From positions 62,001-126,000 of the forward strand of contig NZ_PGOI01000008.1 of assembly GCF_002794355.1 (NCBI RefSeq): a stretch of 64,000 nucleotides of DNA, written 5' to 3'. The stretch's first letter is position 1. Each line of letters opens with the position of its first letter. The translations under genes were made by a program, and so were the position numbers. Under the pieces are notes generated by a model. That model ran no database searches, was not told where the DNA came from, and worked only from the letters and a program-made list of their open reading frames with translations. The DNA is from Pseudorhodobacter sp. MZDSW-24AT (GTDB lineage Bacteria > Pseudomonadota > Alphaproteobacteria > Rhodobacterales > Rhodobacteraceae). Below are positions 44,484 through 54,185 of this stretch, piece after piece.

Positions 44484-46580
44484 GTGGAGCAGATCAACAA
44501 CATCGAAAAACGCCTCTGGGGTTCGGCTGATACCCTCCGCGCCAACTCGAACTTCGCCAGCAACGAATACTTCATGCCCGTCATGGGTCTGATCTTCCTG
44601 CGCCACGCTTATTCCCGATTCCTGAAAGTGCGGGACGAGATCATTCCCACGCTGCCCAGCCGGGGCGGTGTGGTCCGAGACCTAACCAAGGAAGACTTCT
44701 CCCGCCGCGGCTCCATCTATCTGCGCCCCGAAGCCCAGTTCGACATGCTGGTCAGCCTGCCCGAAGGGCAGAGCGCAGCGACCGCCCTGATCGCCGCGAT
44801 GGAAAGCATCGAAGGCGACTACGAGACACTCAAGGGCCTGCTGCCCAAGCAGGAATACGCGGAACTGGACGACGAGGTCCTGCGCCAGGTCCTGCGCATC
44901 TTCAATGACCCGGCGCTGCAACGGGCTGATGGCGACGTCTTCGGTCGCATCTACGAATACTTCTTGACCCAATTTGCCGACCAGAAGGCGCACGACAACG
45001 GCGAGTTCTTCACCCCCGTCAGCATCGTCGAAACCATCGTCAACGTCATCGAACCCACCCGCGGCAAGGTGATCGACCCCGCTTGCGGATCGGGCGGCAT
45101 GTTCGTTCAATCGGCGCATTTCGTGGAAATGCAGAAGGCCAACCCGAACGAACGCCTGACCTTCTACGGGATGGAAAAGAACCCCACGACCATCCGGCTG
45201 GCCAAAATGAACCTCGCCGTCCACGGGCTGGAGGGCGATATTCAGAAGGCGATCAGCTACTACGAGGACCCCCACAAGGACCACGGCCCCTTCGACTACG
45301 TCATGGCCAACCCGCCCTTCAACGTCGACGAGATCGACGCCGAAAAGATGAAGGATGACAAGCGCCTGTCCTTCGGCCTGCCGGGTGTCAACAAGGGCGG
45401 CAAGGTGTCGAACGGCAACTACATCTGGATGTCGTTCTTCCATTCCTACCTGTCGCCGCGCGGGCGGGCGGGGATCGTGATGTCCTCGCAGGCATCATCC
45501 GCGGGCGGGAAAGAGGCGGATGTCCGTCAGGCGCTGGTCAAGACCGGCGATGTCGACATCATGATCGCGATCCGGGGCAACTTCTTCTACACCCGCACCG
45601 TGCCGTGCGAGCTGTGGTTCTTCGACAAGGCTAAGCCCGACCATATGCGCGACAAGGTGCTGATGCTGGATGCGCGGCATGTGTTCCGGAAGGTCACGCG
45701 CAAGGTCTATGACTTCTCGCCCGAACAGATGCGCAACCTGACGGCCATCACCTGGCTTTATCGCGGGCAGACCGACCGCTTCACCGCCCTTGTGCAGGAC
45801 TATCTGGAAACGGCGCGGGCTGAGGCTGAGGGGGCGGATTTCACCGACCTTCTGGCGGCTGTTGATGCTTGCGCGGCCTTCTTCGCGACGCATCTGGACG
45901 ATGCCACCGTGACCGAGGCCGCCCAGCGACTGCGCGCGGATTGTGACGCCTTCGCGATGGCGGCGGCAGACCTGATCGCGGCCCCGGCCGAAATCGGCGC
46001 GCTGAATGCGCGGCTGTCGGTGATGCAGCCGGTGGGCGACAAGGCCAAGGCGCTGATCAAGGAAATCGACGCGGCCGCAAAGCTGCTGCAAAAGGCGCAA
46101 GAGGCGCTGGTGGCCAAGAGCGAGCGGCAGATCGAGGCGCAGACGAGCGACGCCGCCGCCAAGCGCGTGACGGCAGACGTGCGGAAAGTGGCGGCTGAGG
46201 GGAAAAAGCTGCTGGCGGCGGTGGCGGATGCGCGGGTAGCGTTGACGGGCGATCCTGCGGTGCAACTGGTGGTGACGGGCAGCCTGAAACGGTTCCGCTA
46301 TTTTGAAGGTCAGGCGCATTGGCTGCTGTCGCGCTTCCCCGATGGCGTGCTGCGCGATGTGCAGGGGCTGGTCAAGCTGGTGGATCACGCGGAACTGGCC
46401 GCCAATGATTATAGCCTGACGCCAGGGCGCTATGTGGGTGTCGCGCCGGAGGTCGACGATGACGAGTTCGATTTCAAAGAGGCGTTGCGCGAGATTCATC
46501 TGGAACTGGACGGGCTGAACCTTGAGGCGGCAGAACTGGCCGATGTGATCGCGAAGAACTTTGAAGAGTTGCTCGGATGA
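44484..46580 (+). CDS. hsdM: Type I restriction-modification methyltransferase subunit
   Basis: N6-adenine methyltransferase subunit of 698 residues. The GTG at 44484 is chosen: AGGGGG lies seven bases before it and the protein then begins EQINNIEKRLWGSADTLRAN, the usual HsdM opening. S-adenosylmethionine motif I is VIDPACGSGGMF near residue 200, and the catalytic NPPF motif is YVMANPPFNVDE near 277. The last 200 residues form a long helical extension beyond the common 500-residue core. Its stop overlaps hsdS (ATGA). GC content jumps to host-like values at this gene, unlike the AT-richer cargo before it, which suggests a separate acquisition. Confidence 0.95.
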   Translation: MEQINNIEKRLWGSADTLRANSNFASNEYFMPVMGLIFLRHAYSRFLKVRDEIIPTLPSRGGVVRDLTKEDFSRRGSIYLRPEAQFDMLVSLPEGQSAATALIAAMESIEGDYETLKGLLPKQEYAELDDEVLRQVLRIFNDPALQRADGDVFGRIYEYFLTQFADQKAHDNGEFFTPVSIVETIVNVIEPTRGKVIDPACGSGGMFVQSAHFVEMQKANPNERLTFYGMEKNPTTIRLAKMNLAVHGLEGDIQKAISYYEDPHKDHGPFDYVMANPPFNVDEIDAEKMKDDKRLSFGLPGVNKGGKVSNGNYIWMSFFHSYLSPRGRAGIVMSSQASSAGGKEADVRQALVKTGDVDIMIAIRGNFFYTRTVPCELWFFDKAKPDHMRDKVLMLDARHVFRKVTRKVYDFSPEQMRNLTAITWLYRGQTDRFTALVQDYLETARAEAEGADFTDLLAAVDACAAFFATHLDDATVTEAAQRLRADCDAFAMAAADLIAAPAEIGALNARLSVMQPVGDKAKALIKEIDAAAKLLQKAQEALVAKSERQIEAQTSDAAAKRVTADVRKVAAEGKKLLAAVADARVALTGDPAVQLVVTGSLKRFRYFEGQAHWLLSRFPDGVLRDVQGLVKLVDHAELAANDYSLTPGRYVGVAPEVDDDEFDFKEALREIHLELDGLNLEAAELADVIAKNFEELLG

Positions 46581-47785
46581 GTTGGCCAACCTATGCGCTT
46601 GACGAATTGGGTGTTGTCTCAAGAGGACGGTCGCGCCACCGCCCACGCGATGCGCAACACCTTTACGGTGGTCCGTTTCCCTTCGTGCAGACCGGTGACG
46701 TAAAGGCCGCGCCCCTCTACCTCACCAGCTATTCGCAAACCTACAGCGAGGCTGGACTGGCGCAAAGCAAACTGTGGCCAGCCGGAACTCTCTGCATAAC
46801 CATTGCTGCGAACATCGCGGAAACTTGCATCTTGGGTATAGATGCCTGTTTTCCTGACAGTATTATCGGTTTCGTCGCTGATCCCGGTAAGGCGGATACG
46901 ACCTTCATCAAGTATCAATTTGACGCCGTGATGCGGGAAAAGATGAAGCGGGTTAGCCAAGGTGTCGCGCAGGACAACCTGTCTCAAGAAAAGCTTCTAT
47001 CGTTTCGTTTCCCTGTCCCCGACCTCCTCACCCAACAGCGCATCGCGGGGATACTCTCGGCCTATGACGACCTGATCGAGAACAACCGGCGGCGGATCGG
47101 GTTGTTGGAGCAGGCGGCGCGGCTGCTTTCCCGCGAATGGTTCGTCCACCTCCGCTTTCCTGGCCACGAGACGGCAAAGATCGTCGACGGCCTGCCGGAG
47201 GGGTGGGAGCGCATGCCCGCATCCGAAGCGATGCATATCAACCCTCGGACGACTTGGAAGGCTTCGGAATCGAAGCTGATCACAATGGTGCCGATGGGGG
47301 CCCTCTCGACTTCAGGTATGAACTGCGACCCTTCCCTGTTTGAGCGGCGCGAACAACCGGCGGGCGTCAAGTTCATGAATGGTGACACGCTGTTCGCTCG
47401 GATTACACCGTGTCTTGAGAATGGAAAGACCAGCTATGTGAATTTCCTGCAGGAGGGCGAAGTCGCCTGCGGCTCGACGGAGTTTGTCGTTTTCAGGGAA
47501 CGTCGCATCAGTCGCTTCATGGCATATCTGCTCGCGAGAGAAGAAGGTTTCCGAAAGAACGCAATTTCAAGCATGGTCGGTTCATCCGGTCGTCAGCGCG
47601 TTCAACCAAGCTGTTTCGACAAATATCTTGTCCCGGTCCCGCCAAAGCCAGTCGTCGAGGATTTTGATCGGGTAGTTGAGCCGATGTTTCGAGAGATCGA
47701 ACACATCGACAAATCCATTGGCAAACTCACCCGCGCCCGCGACCTGCTCCTCCCACGCCTGATGGATGGACGCATTCCCGTTTAA
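46577..47785 (+). CDS. hsdS: Type I restriction-modification specificity subunit
   Basis: DNA-recognition subunit of 402 residues determining which bipartite site is bound. Two target-recognition domains are separated by helical spacers: the first from residue 1 to about 155, then QQRIAGILSAYDDLIENNRR, the second from about 205 to 355, then the C-terminal spacer ending RDLLLPRLMDGRIPV. The first domain spacer and the C-terminal spacer are the conserved parts. Base composition is less regular than in hsdM and hsdR, as expected for domains exchanged between strains. It lies 15 bases before hsdR. Confidence 0.93.
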   Translation: MSWPTYALDELGVVSRGRSRHRPRDAQHLYGGPFPFVQTGDVKAAPLYLTSYSQTYSEAGLAQSKLWPAGTLCITIAANIAETCILGIDACFPDSIIGFVADPGKADTTFIKYQFDAVMREKMKRVSQGVAQDNLSQEKLLSFRFPVPDLLTQQRIAGILSAYDDLIENNRRRIGLLEQAARLLSREWFVHLRFPGHETAKIVDGLPEGWERMPASEAMHINPRTTWKASESKLITMVPMGALSTSGMNCDPSLFERREQPAGVKFMNGDTLFARITPCLENGKTSYVNFLQEGEVACGSTEFVVFRERRISRFMAYLLAREEGFRKNAISSMVGSSGRQRVQPSCFDKYLVPVPPKPVVEDFDRVVEPMFREIEHIDKSIGKLTRARDLLLPRLMDGRIPV

Positions 47786-47800
47786 GTGTAGTCTTTGCCC

Positions 47801-50800
47801 ATGAACGATTTCACCGAAGATCAGCTTGTCCAGAAAACCATGGCCGACTACCTCGCCACCCAGCACGGCTGGCGCGTGGTCATGGCCTGGAACAAGGAGG
47901 TCTTCGGAGCCGAAGGCACGCTGGGCCGCAAGTCCGACAAGGACGTGGTGCTGACGCGGTATCTGTCCGAGGCGCTGTTGCGGCTGAACCCCGGCCTGCC
48001 CGACATGGCCTATGAGGCGGCTTTGCGCGAGATCACCGACATCTTCGGCTCTCAATCCCTGCTGCACATCAATCAGGACAAATACGGCCTGATCCGCGAC
48101 GGCGTGCGGGTGAAGTTCCGGGCGAGCGGCGAACAGCGCAGCGAACGGCTGCGGGTGTTCGATTTCGACGTGCCGGAAAACAACGACTTCCTCGCCGTGC
48201 GCGAGCTGTGGGTGCGCGGCTATGCCCATCGCCGCCGCGCCGATATCGTGGGGTTCGTCAACGGCCTGCCGCTGATGTTCTGCGAGCTGAAGCGCCCTGA
48301 CAAGGATCTGAAACGCGCCTATGCCGAGAACCTGTCGGACTACAAGGACACGGTCCCGCACCTGTTCCACTTCAACGCCTTTGTCATCCTGGGCAATGGC
48401 GAGCTGGCCAAGATGGGGTCGATCAGCGCGGATTACGACCATTTCTCCGACTGGCTGAAGCTGGACGAGCGTGACCGCCGCGACGAGCTGCTGCCGATGG
48501 AGGCGCTGCTGCGCGTCGTCTTCGACAAGCGGCGGTTCATGGACCTGTTCGAAAATTTCATCCTGTTCGCCGACACCGCGAACGGCCCGGTGAAGATCCT
48601 CGCCAAGAACCACCAGTTCCTAGGCGTGAACCGCGCGGTCGATGCCGTGGCGAACCGCCGTGCGCTGGACGGCAAGCTGGGCGTGTTCTGGCATACGCAG
48701 GGGTCGGGCAAGTCCTTTTCCATGGCGCTGTTCACGCAAAAGGTGCATCGGCGGCTGGGTGGCGATTTCACCTTTCTGGTGCTGACCGACCGGACCGATC
48801 TGGACAACCAGATCTACAAGACCTTCGCCAGCGTGGGCCTTGCCAACAACGACAGGGACCCCTGCCGCGCCGGATCGGCGCAGGAGTTGCGCGATCTGCT
48901 GGGCCAGCAGAAGAAGGTGATCTTCGGGATGATCCAGAAGTTCACCGATGATCAGGCGAAGGCGGGCATCTATTCCGACCGCGACAACATCATCGTGGTG
49001 ACCGACGAAGCGCACCGGTCGCAATACGGCACGCTGGCGCTGAACATGCGCAAGGCGCTGCCCAACGCCGCATTTATCGGTTTCACGGGCACGCCGCTGT
49101 TTTCAAATGATGAGGTCACGAAGAAGGTATTTGGCGCCTACCTTTCGACCTATGATTTCCAGGACGCCATCGAGGACGGGGCGACCCTGCCGCTCTACTA
49201 CGACGCACGCGGCGACAAGCTGCGTCTGTCAGGCGACGGACTGAACGAAAAGCTGGCCGCTGCCATCGCCGATGCCGAAATCGACGACCCGGATGTGGCC
49301 GCCAAGCTGTCGGATGACCTGAAGCGCGAATACCACATCGTCACGGCCGAGCCACGCCTGCGCCATATCGCGAAGGATTTCGCGTGGCATTTTGCGGCGA
49401 ACTGGGAGAGCGGCAAAGCGATGTTCGTCGCCATCGACAAGGTCACGGCCGTCCGTATGTATGATTTCATCTCGGAAGCCTGGACCGCCCGGATCGCGGA
49501 ACTGGAGAAGGATCTGGTTCATGTGTCCGACGACCAGGAACGCGTGATCCGCACCCAGCAGATCGAATGGATGCGGAAGACCGAGATGGCCGTCGTCGTG
49601 AGCGACGAGCAGGGCGAGGTTCAGAAGTTCAGGAACTGGGGCCTCGATATCATCCCGCACCGCAAGCGGATGAAGGATGGCTTCACGGTCAAGGAAGTGG
49701 TCGGCGGTCGGGAGGTCGAAAAGCGGCTCGATGTGGAAACCGCGTTCAAGCGCGATGACCACCCGTTCCGGATCGTGATCGTCTGCGCGATGTGGCTGAC
49801 CGGCTTCGACGTGCCGTCGCTTTCGACGCTCTATCTCGACAAGCCGCTACAAGCCCACACGCTGATGCAGGCCATCGCCCGCGCCAACCGGGTCAAAGAA
49901 GGTAAGAATAATGGCCTGATCGTCGACTATTGCGGGATCCTGAAGAACCTGCGCAAGGCGCTGGCAACGTTCGCGGGCCACACCGGAGGCAGTGGTCCGA
50001 TGGGCGGTGACGAGGGTGAGCCAACCGTTGATCCTTTGAACCCGGAAGAGGCGCTTCTTGCTGAGCTCGCAGAGGCCATCCAGATCGTGCGCGAAGGCCT
50101 GCGGGCGGATGGCTTCGGCCTCGAACGACTGCACGTGGAAGATGGCTTCAAGAAGCTGACGGCGCTTAGGGATGCCAAGGAACTCATCAACGCGAATGAC
50201 GAGTCCCGGAAGCGGTTCGAAATCGCGGCACGGGCGGTGTTTCGCAAATACAAGTCCTGCCTGACCTTTGCGAAGGTCGAGATTTTCAAATCCGACTATC
50301 AGGCAATCAACTACGTCTACAGTTCGCTCCAAGACGACAAGGCGGCCGCTGATACATCAGCCATCATCCAGAAGCTGAACGCACTCGTGGCGGAGGCCAT
50401 CGACATCCGGCCTGACAGCGAGGGCGACCGAGTCTTTGACATCTCAAAGGTTAATTTCGAACTCCTGCGAAAGGAGTTTGCCAAAAACGAACGCCCGGCC
50501 AGTGACGTGCAAGATCTCCGGACCGTTCTTCAGGAACGGCTGGCAAAGATGCTGGCGGCCAACCCAACTTTGACTGACTTCCAGGACCGTTTCGACAAGA
50601 TCGTGGCGGAATACAACAAGGAAAAGGACAAGAACACGATCGAAGCCACCTTCGAAGCGCTGATGAGGATCGCCGCCGATTTGGAAGATGAGGCGCAAAG
50701 CCATGTGGCACTTGGCCTGACATTAGAACAAAAGCCCGTTTTCGACCTTCTGATGCAGGATGACCTATCAAAAGAAGAGATCCGGCAGATCAAGTCAGTA

Positions 50801-51043
50801 TCGGTCGAAATTTTGAAGGCGATACAAAGGCGCATGGAGGACGTGCAAGACCTCTTTGAAAAGCAGAGCACCCGCGACGGGCTTCGCCAAGAGATCTACG
50901 ACCTGCTTTACGATGACCGCACAGGTCTGCCCGCATCAAAGTATGGCGAAGATACGCTTTTCGAAAAGACGGACGCCATCTTCCAACACTTCATGCACCA
51001 ATTTGATTATCGCACAGACGCTGGTTCACATCCCCGCCCTTGA
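47801..51043 (+). CDS. hsdR: Type I restriction endonuclease subunit
   Basis: Motor and nuclease subunit, 1080 residues. The N-terminal nuclease domain has Asp in HRRRADIVGFVNG and Glu-Lys in MFCELKRPD (about residues 145-170). The superfamily 2 translocase follows with Walker A FWHTQGSGKSFSMAL near 305, DEAH-box VVTDEAHRSQYG near 400, motif III FIGFTGTPLF near 425 and the C-terminal RecA-like domain with TGFDVPSLSTLYLDKPL near 670. A helical region mediates assembly. The whole gene is intact. Type I systems restrict incoming DNA lacking the HsdS-directed methylation, so this is the clearest defence function carried by the transposon. Confidence 0.95.
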   Translation: MNDFTEDQLVQKTMADYLATQHGWRVVMAWNKEVFGAEGTLGRKSDKDVVLTRYLSEALLRLNPGLPDMAYEAALREITDIFGSQSLLHINQDKYGLIRDGVRVKFRASGEQRSERLRVFDFDVPENNDFLAVRELWVRGYAHRRRADIVGFVNGLPLMFCELKRPDKDLKRAYAENLSDYKDTVPHLFHFNAFVILGNGELAKMGSISADYDHFSDWLKLDERDRRDELLPMEALLRVVFDKRRFMDLFENFILFADTANGPVKILAKNHQFLGVNRAVDAVANRRALDGKLGVFWHTQGSGKSFSMALFTQKVHRRLGGDFTFLVLTDRTDLDNQIYKTFASVGLANNDRDPCRAGSAQELRDLLGQQKKVIFGMIQKFTDDQAKAGIYSDRDNIIVVTDEAHRSQYGTLALNMRKALPNAAFIGFTGTPLFSNDEVTKKVFGAYLSTYDFQDAIEDGATLPLYYDARGDKLRLSGDGLNEKLAAAIADAEIDDPDVAAKLSDDLKREYHIVTAEPRLRHIAKDFAWHFAANWESGKAMFVAIDKVTAVRMYDFISEAWTARIAELEKDLVHVSDDQERVIRTQQIEWMRKTEMAVVVSDEQGEVQKFRNWGLDIIPHRKRMKDGFTVKEVVGGREVEKRLDVETAFKRDDHPFRIVIVCAMWLTGFDVPSLSTLYLDKPLQAHTLMQAIARANRVKEGKNNGLIVDYCGILKNLRKALATFAGHTGGSGPMGGDEGEPTVDPLNPEEALLAELAEAIQIVREGLRADGFGLERLHVEDGFKKLTALRDAKELINANDESRKRFEIAARAVFRKYKSCLTFAKVEIFKSDYQAINYVYSSLQDDKAAADTSAIIQKLNALVAEAIDIRPDSEGDRVFDISKVNFELLRKEFAKNERPASDVQDLRTVLQERLAKMLAANPTLTDFQDRFDKIVAEYNKEKDKNTIEATFEALMRIAADLEDEAQSHVALGLTLEQKPVFDLLMQDDLSKEEIRQIKSVSVEILKAIQRRMEDVQDLFEKQSTRDGLRQEIYDLLYDDRTGLPASKYGEDTLFEKTDAIFQHFMHQFDYRTDAGSHPRP

Positions 51044-51260
51044 TGAGAGCGGCAGATTTCCTTGCCTTTAACTTATGAAGCACCCGAGTGGCAGGTCTTG
51101 ACCGATCTGGGTTTTGTGATCTCGCTCTGGAGGCTTTCAGCAGCCATCAACTGATAAACGTCCGCATGGCGACCGAAGTGTCGGCCAGCTACTTTCGTTG
51201 CCCACAGACCCTCTCCTACAAATTGCGGAACAAGGGCGCACATCAAAAATTCAACCACTT
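51044..51260. other. Gap between hsdR and the right transposon end
   Basis: About 215 bases after the hsdR stop with no gene and no evident terminator. It leads directly into the three right-end repeats. Confidence 0.45.
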
Positions 51261-51326
51261 ACAAAACCTTTGCCCCGAACCGGAAAAACCTTGCCCCAAA
51301 CGGCAGCAACTATGCCCCGATTTATA
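51261..51326. repeat. Right transposon end with three contiguous TnsB-type sites
   Basis: Site R3 is 51261-51280 (ACAAAACCTTTGCCCCGAAC), R2 51281-51300 (CGGAAAAACCTTGCCCCAAA) and R1 51301-51326 (CGGCAGCAACTATGCCCCGA then TTTATA). They are inverted relative to the left-end copies and packed head to tail every 20 bases. Tn7 likewise has a compact right end next to its target gene, so this end is taken as the right end. Confidence 0.82.
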
Positions 51327-51330
51327 AAGC

Positions 51331-51642
51331 TTAATGTGTCCAGACGCCCCGGCGGTCGGTGGCGAAGTTTTCGCCGTAGCCACGGGCACGGATCAACGGC
51401 TTGCGCGCCTTGGGAAGCTGCACGTCGTAAGGAATGCCCTTGGCCTGCGCATAGGCCTCTGCCGCTTCCAAGGTGTCAAAGCGCAGGCGCACCTGTGCTT
51501 GCGTGTCAGCCGAAGAGGTCCAGCCCATCAACGGGTCCACTTCCCGCGCCGAGGCGGGCGCGAAATCCAGCACCCAGCCCTTGGTCTTGGCGGTGCCCGA
51601 TTGCATTGCGGTTTTGGCGGGCTGATAGATGCGGGCGCGCAT
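51331..51642 (-). CDS. NDUFS4-like ETC complex I accessory subunit
   Basis: A 103-residue protein of the ETC complex I (NDUFS4-like) family, an accessory subunit of NADH:ubiquinone oxidoreductase in alphaproteobacteria and mitochondria. The opening [20 protein letters not shown], the central [12 protein letters not shown] and the [20 protein letters not shown] segment are typical. The ATG at 51642 has GGAGG six bases before it. The transposon right end begins four bases past its TAA, leaving the coding sequence intact. That placement copies the Tn7-glmS arrangement. Any native terminator would now be on the far side of the element. Confidence 0.87.
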   Translation of the reverse strand: MRARIYQPAKTAMQSGTAKTKGWVLDFAPASAREVDPLMGWTSSADTQAQVRLRFDTLEAAEAYAQAKGIPYDVQLPKARKPLIRARGYGENFATDRRGVWTH

Positions 51643-52004
51643 GGGAAACCTCCTGAACAGACAGGGACCATATGCCGGAAAACCGGGGGGGGACGCAAGC
51701 GCGAAGGCGCACCCCGCCCCGCTCTGCTGTAAAGCACACGTCGCTGCCGGCTGACCACGGGGTGTGGGTGGGGTGTGGTGCGATCAACCGACAGCTTCGT
51801 TTGCTGCTTGCCCCTCCACAGTGCCAAAGCGCCGCGCGCATTTCAACTCAAAGCGACAAGTTTTCAGCGTGTTTTCGCTAAAATTGAGTTTCAGATCTTA
51901 ACCCTGTCGCAAGGAGGGTGAATGTTCTGGGCCGCCCCCTTTAACGGGAACAAAAACGGAATACATTAACGCACGCCGCGACTCGACGGGATCGAAAGGA
52001 CGCC
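51643..52004. other. Divergent promoter region between the NDUFS4-like gene and uvrB
   Basis: About 360 bases with no gene. It contains the promoters for both genes and a candidate LexA box at 51948-51962. AT content rises around 51860-51905. Confidence 0.5.
51948..51962 (+). promoter_or_regulatory. Candidate LexA (SOS) box before uvrB
   Basis: GAACAAAAACGGAAT fits the alphaproteobacterial direct-repeat SOS box GAAC-N7-GAAC (equivalently GTTC-N7-GTTC) except for the last base. It ends 42 bases before the uvrB start, a position suitable for repression of a DNA-repair gene. Confidence 0.55.
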
Positions 52005-54185
52005 ATGCCCCATAACAACGTGAACGCCCTGACCGAACGCCCTGATGTGCTGACCCGGCCCAAGCTGGAAGGCGGACGGCGCTTTGTGATGTCGACCCCG
52101 TTTCAAGCGGCAGGGGACCAGCCGACGGCGATTGCCGAACTCTCGGCCGGTGTGCTGGCAGGGGAGCACAATCAGGTGCTCTTGGGGGCCACCGGCACCG
52201 GCAAGACCTTTACCATGGCCAAGGTCATCGAAGAAACGCAACGCCCGGCCATCATTCTCGCTCCCAACAAAACGCTGGCCGCGCAATTGTATGGCGAATT
52301 CAAAGGATTCTTTCCGGACAACGCGGTGGAATACTTCGTGTCCTATTACGATTACTACCAGCCCGAAGCCTATGTCGCCCGCTCGGACACCTATATCGAG
52401 AAGGAAAGCCAGATCAACGAACAGATCGACCGCATGCGCCACTCGGCCACGCGGGCGCTGCTGGAGCGGGACGATGTGATCATCGTCGCTTCGGTGTCGT
52501 GCATCTACGGCATCGGCTCGGTCGAGACCTATTCTGCGATGACGCAAGATCTGGTGGTCGGGCAAAGCTATGACCAGCGCAAGGTGATGGCCGAACTGGT
52601 CGCGCAGCAATATCGGCGCAATGATCAGGCCTTTCAGCGCGGCAGTTTCCGCGTGCGCGGCGATTCGCTCGAAGTCTGGCCCGCCCACCTCGACGACCGC
52701 GCTTGGCGCTTCAGCTTTTTCGGCGAAGAGTTGGAAGGGATTGTGGAATTCGATCCGCTGTCAGGCGCCAAGACCGACACGTTCAAACAGATCCGCATCT
52801 ATGCCAACAGCCATTATGTGACGCCGCGGCCCACGATGCAGCAGGCGATCTTGGGCATCAAGAAAGAGCTGCGCCAGCGGCTGGACCAGCTGGTGAACGA
52901 AGGCAAGCTGCTGGAGGCGCAGCGGCTGGAACAGCGCACCAATTTCGATCTGGAAATGCTGGAGGCGACCGGGGTTTGCAACGGGATCGAGAACTATTCG
53001 CGCTATCTCACGGGGCGCGCGCCCGGCGAGCCGCCGCCGACGCTGTTTGAGTTCATCCCTGACAATGCCATTGTTTTTGCAGATGAATCTCACGTTTCGG
53101 TGCCGCAGATCGGCGGCATGTACAAAGGCGACTATCGGCGCAAATTCACGCTGGCCGAACACGGGTTCCGCCTGCCTTCCTGCATGGACAACCGGCCTCT
53201 GAAGTTTGAAGAATGGGATGCGATGCGCCCGCAATCGGTGTTCGTCTCCGCCACCCCCGCCGCTTGGGAGATGGATCAGGCGGGGGGCGTCTTCACCGAA
53301 CAGGTCATTCGTCCCACCGGGCTGATCGACCCGGTGGTGGAAATCCGCCCCGTCGAGATGCAGGTGGATGACCTGCTGGACGAGATCCGCAAGGTGGCCG
53401 CCCAAGGCCTGCGGGTCTTGGTCACCACGCTGACCAAGCGCATGGCCGAGGATCTGACCGAGTATTTCCACGAACAAGGAATCCGTATCCGCTATATGCA
53501 TTCGGACATCGACACCATCGAACGCATTGAAATCCTTCGGGATTTGCGGCTTGGTGCTTTTGATGTTCTGGTGGGCATCAACCTGTTGCGCGAAGGCCTG
53601 GACATTCCCGAATGCGGGCTGGTGGCGATTCTGGACGCGGATAAGGAAGGGTTCTTGCGCTCGGAAACCTCGCTCATCCAAACCATCGGGCGCGCCGCGC
53701 GCAATGCCGAAGGCCGGGTCATCATGTATGCCGACCGGGTGACCGGCAGTATGGAGCGGGCCTTGCGGGAAACCAACCGCCGCCGTGAAAAGCAGATCGC
53801 CTATAACCTCGAGCATGGCATCACCCCGCAGACGGTGAAGAAAAACGTCGAGGATGTGCTGCAAGGGCTGTGGCAGGGCGATACCGACATGTCGCGCGTG
53901 ACCGCCAAGGTCGACAAGCCGATGATCGGCCAGAACCTTGCCGCCCATCTGGATGCGCTGCGCCTGCAGATGCGCAAGGCCGCCGAGAACCTTGAGTTCG
54001 AGGAGGCCGCGCGCCTGCGCGATGAGGTGAAGCGGCTGGAGGCGGTGGAGTTGACCGTGGCCGATGACCCGCTGGCGCGCCAGTCCGCAGTGGAAGAGGC
54101 GGTGGACGAGGCGCAGAAGATGGCTGGCCGCAGCACCGCCGGCCGCCCCGGTCAGCGTGGCGGGGTGAAACGCCGCAAGCGTTAA
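52005..54185 (+). CDS. uvrB: Excinuclease ABC subunit B
   Basis: Damage-verification helicase of nucleotide excision repair, 726 residues. Walker A is [16 protein letters not shown] near residue 58, the beta-hairpin region contains [18 protein letters not shown] near 108, the DEAD-like motif [19 protein letters not shown] near 360, helicase motif [14 protein letters not shown] near 525 and RxARN sequence [10 protein letters not shown]. The C-terminal UVR domain (residues 640-680, [20 protein letters not shown]) binds UvrC. The ATG at 52005 follows AAAGGA. Its last three bases overlap the convergent downstream gene. Confidence 0.97.
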   Translation: MPHNNVNALTERPDVLTRPKLEGGRRFVMSTPFQAAGDQPTAIAELSAGVLAGEHNQVLLGATGTGKTFTMAKVIEETQRPAIILAPNKTLAAQLYGEFKGFFPDNAVEYFVSYYDYYQPEAYVARSDTYIEKESQINEQIDRMRHSATRALLERDDVIIVASVSCIYGIGSVETYSAMTQDLVVGQSYDQRKVMAELVAQQYRRNDQAFQRGSFRVRGDSLEVWPAHLDDRAWRFSFFGEELEGIVEFDPLSGAKTDTFKQIRIYANSHYVTPRPTMQQAILGIKKELRQRLDQLVNEGKLLEAQRLEQRTNFDLEMLEATGVCNGIENYSRYLTGRAPGEPPPTLFEFIPDNAIVFADESHVSVPQIGGMYKGDYRRKFTLAEHGFRLPSCMDNRPLKFEEWDAMRPQSVFVSATPAAWEMDQAGGVFTEQVIRPTGLIDPVVEIRPVEMQVDDLLDEIRKVAAQGLRVLVTTLTKRMAEDLTEYFHEQGIRIRYMHSDIDTIERIEILRDLRLGAFDVLVGINLLREGLDIPECGLVAILDADKEGFLRSETSLIQTIGRAARNAEGRVIMYADRVTGSMERALRETNRRREKQIAYNLEHGITPQTVKKNVEDVLQGLWQGDTDMSRVTAKVDKPMIGQNLAAHLDALRLQMRKAAENLEFEEAARLRDEVKRLEAVELTVADDPLARQSAVEEAVDEAQKMAGRSTAGRPGQRGGVKRRKR

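Larger units (their letters stand above)
26975..51326. mobile_element. Tn7-like transposon with tnsA-tnsB-tnsC-tniQ and hsdMSR cargo
   Basis: A 24,352-bp element bounded by matching terminal inverted repeats. The outer 25 bases at both ends agree as T(G/A)TAA(G/A)TCGGGGCATAGTT(A/G)CTGCC. Each end has three same-orientation repeats, presumed TnsB sites. The transposition genes lie at the left, running outwards; the remainder is cargo, mostly lower in GC than the backbone. No 5-bp target duplication is visible: ACGAA precedes the left end and AAGCT follows the right end. All core genes are intact, so the element may be mobile, although the right terminal triplet reads TAT instead of TGT. Confidence 0.85.

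Noticed and set aside
26975-51326. CRISPR-associated transposon
   Set aside because: The tns genes suggested this, but no cas gene, repeat-spacer array or atypical spacer was seen anywhere in the element.
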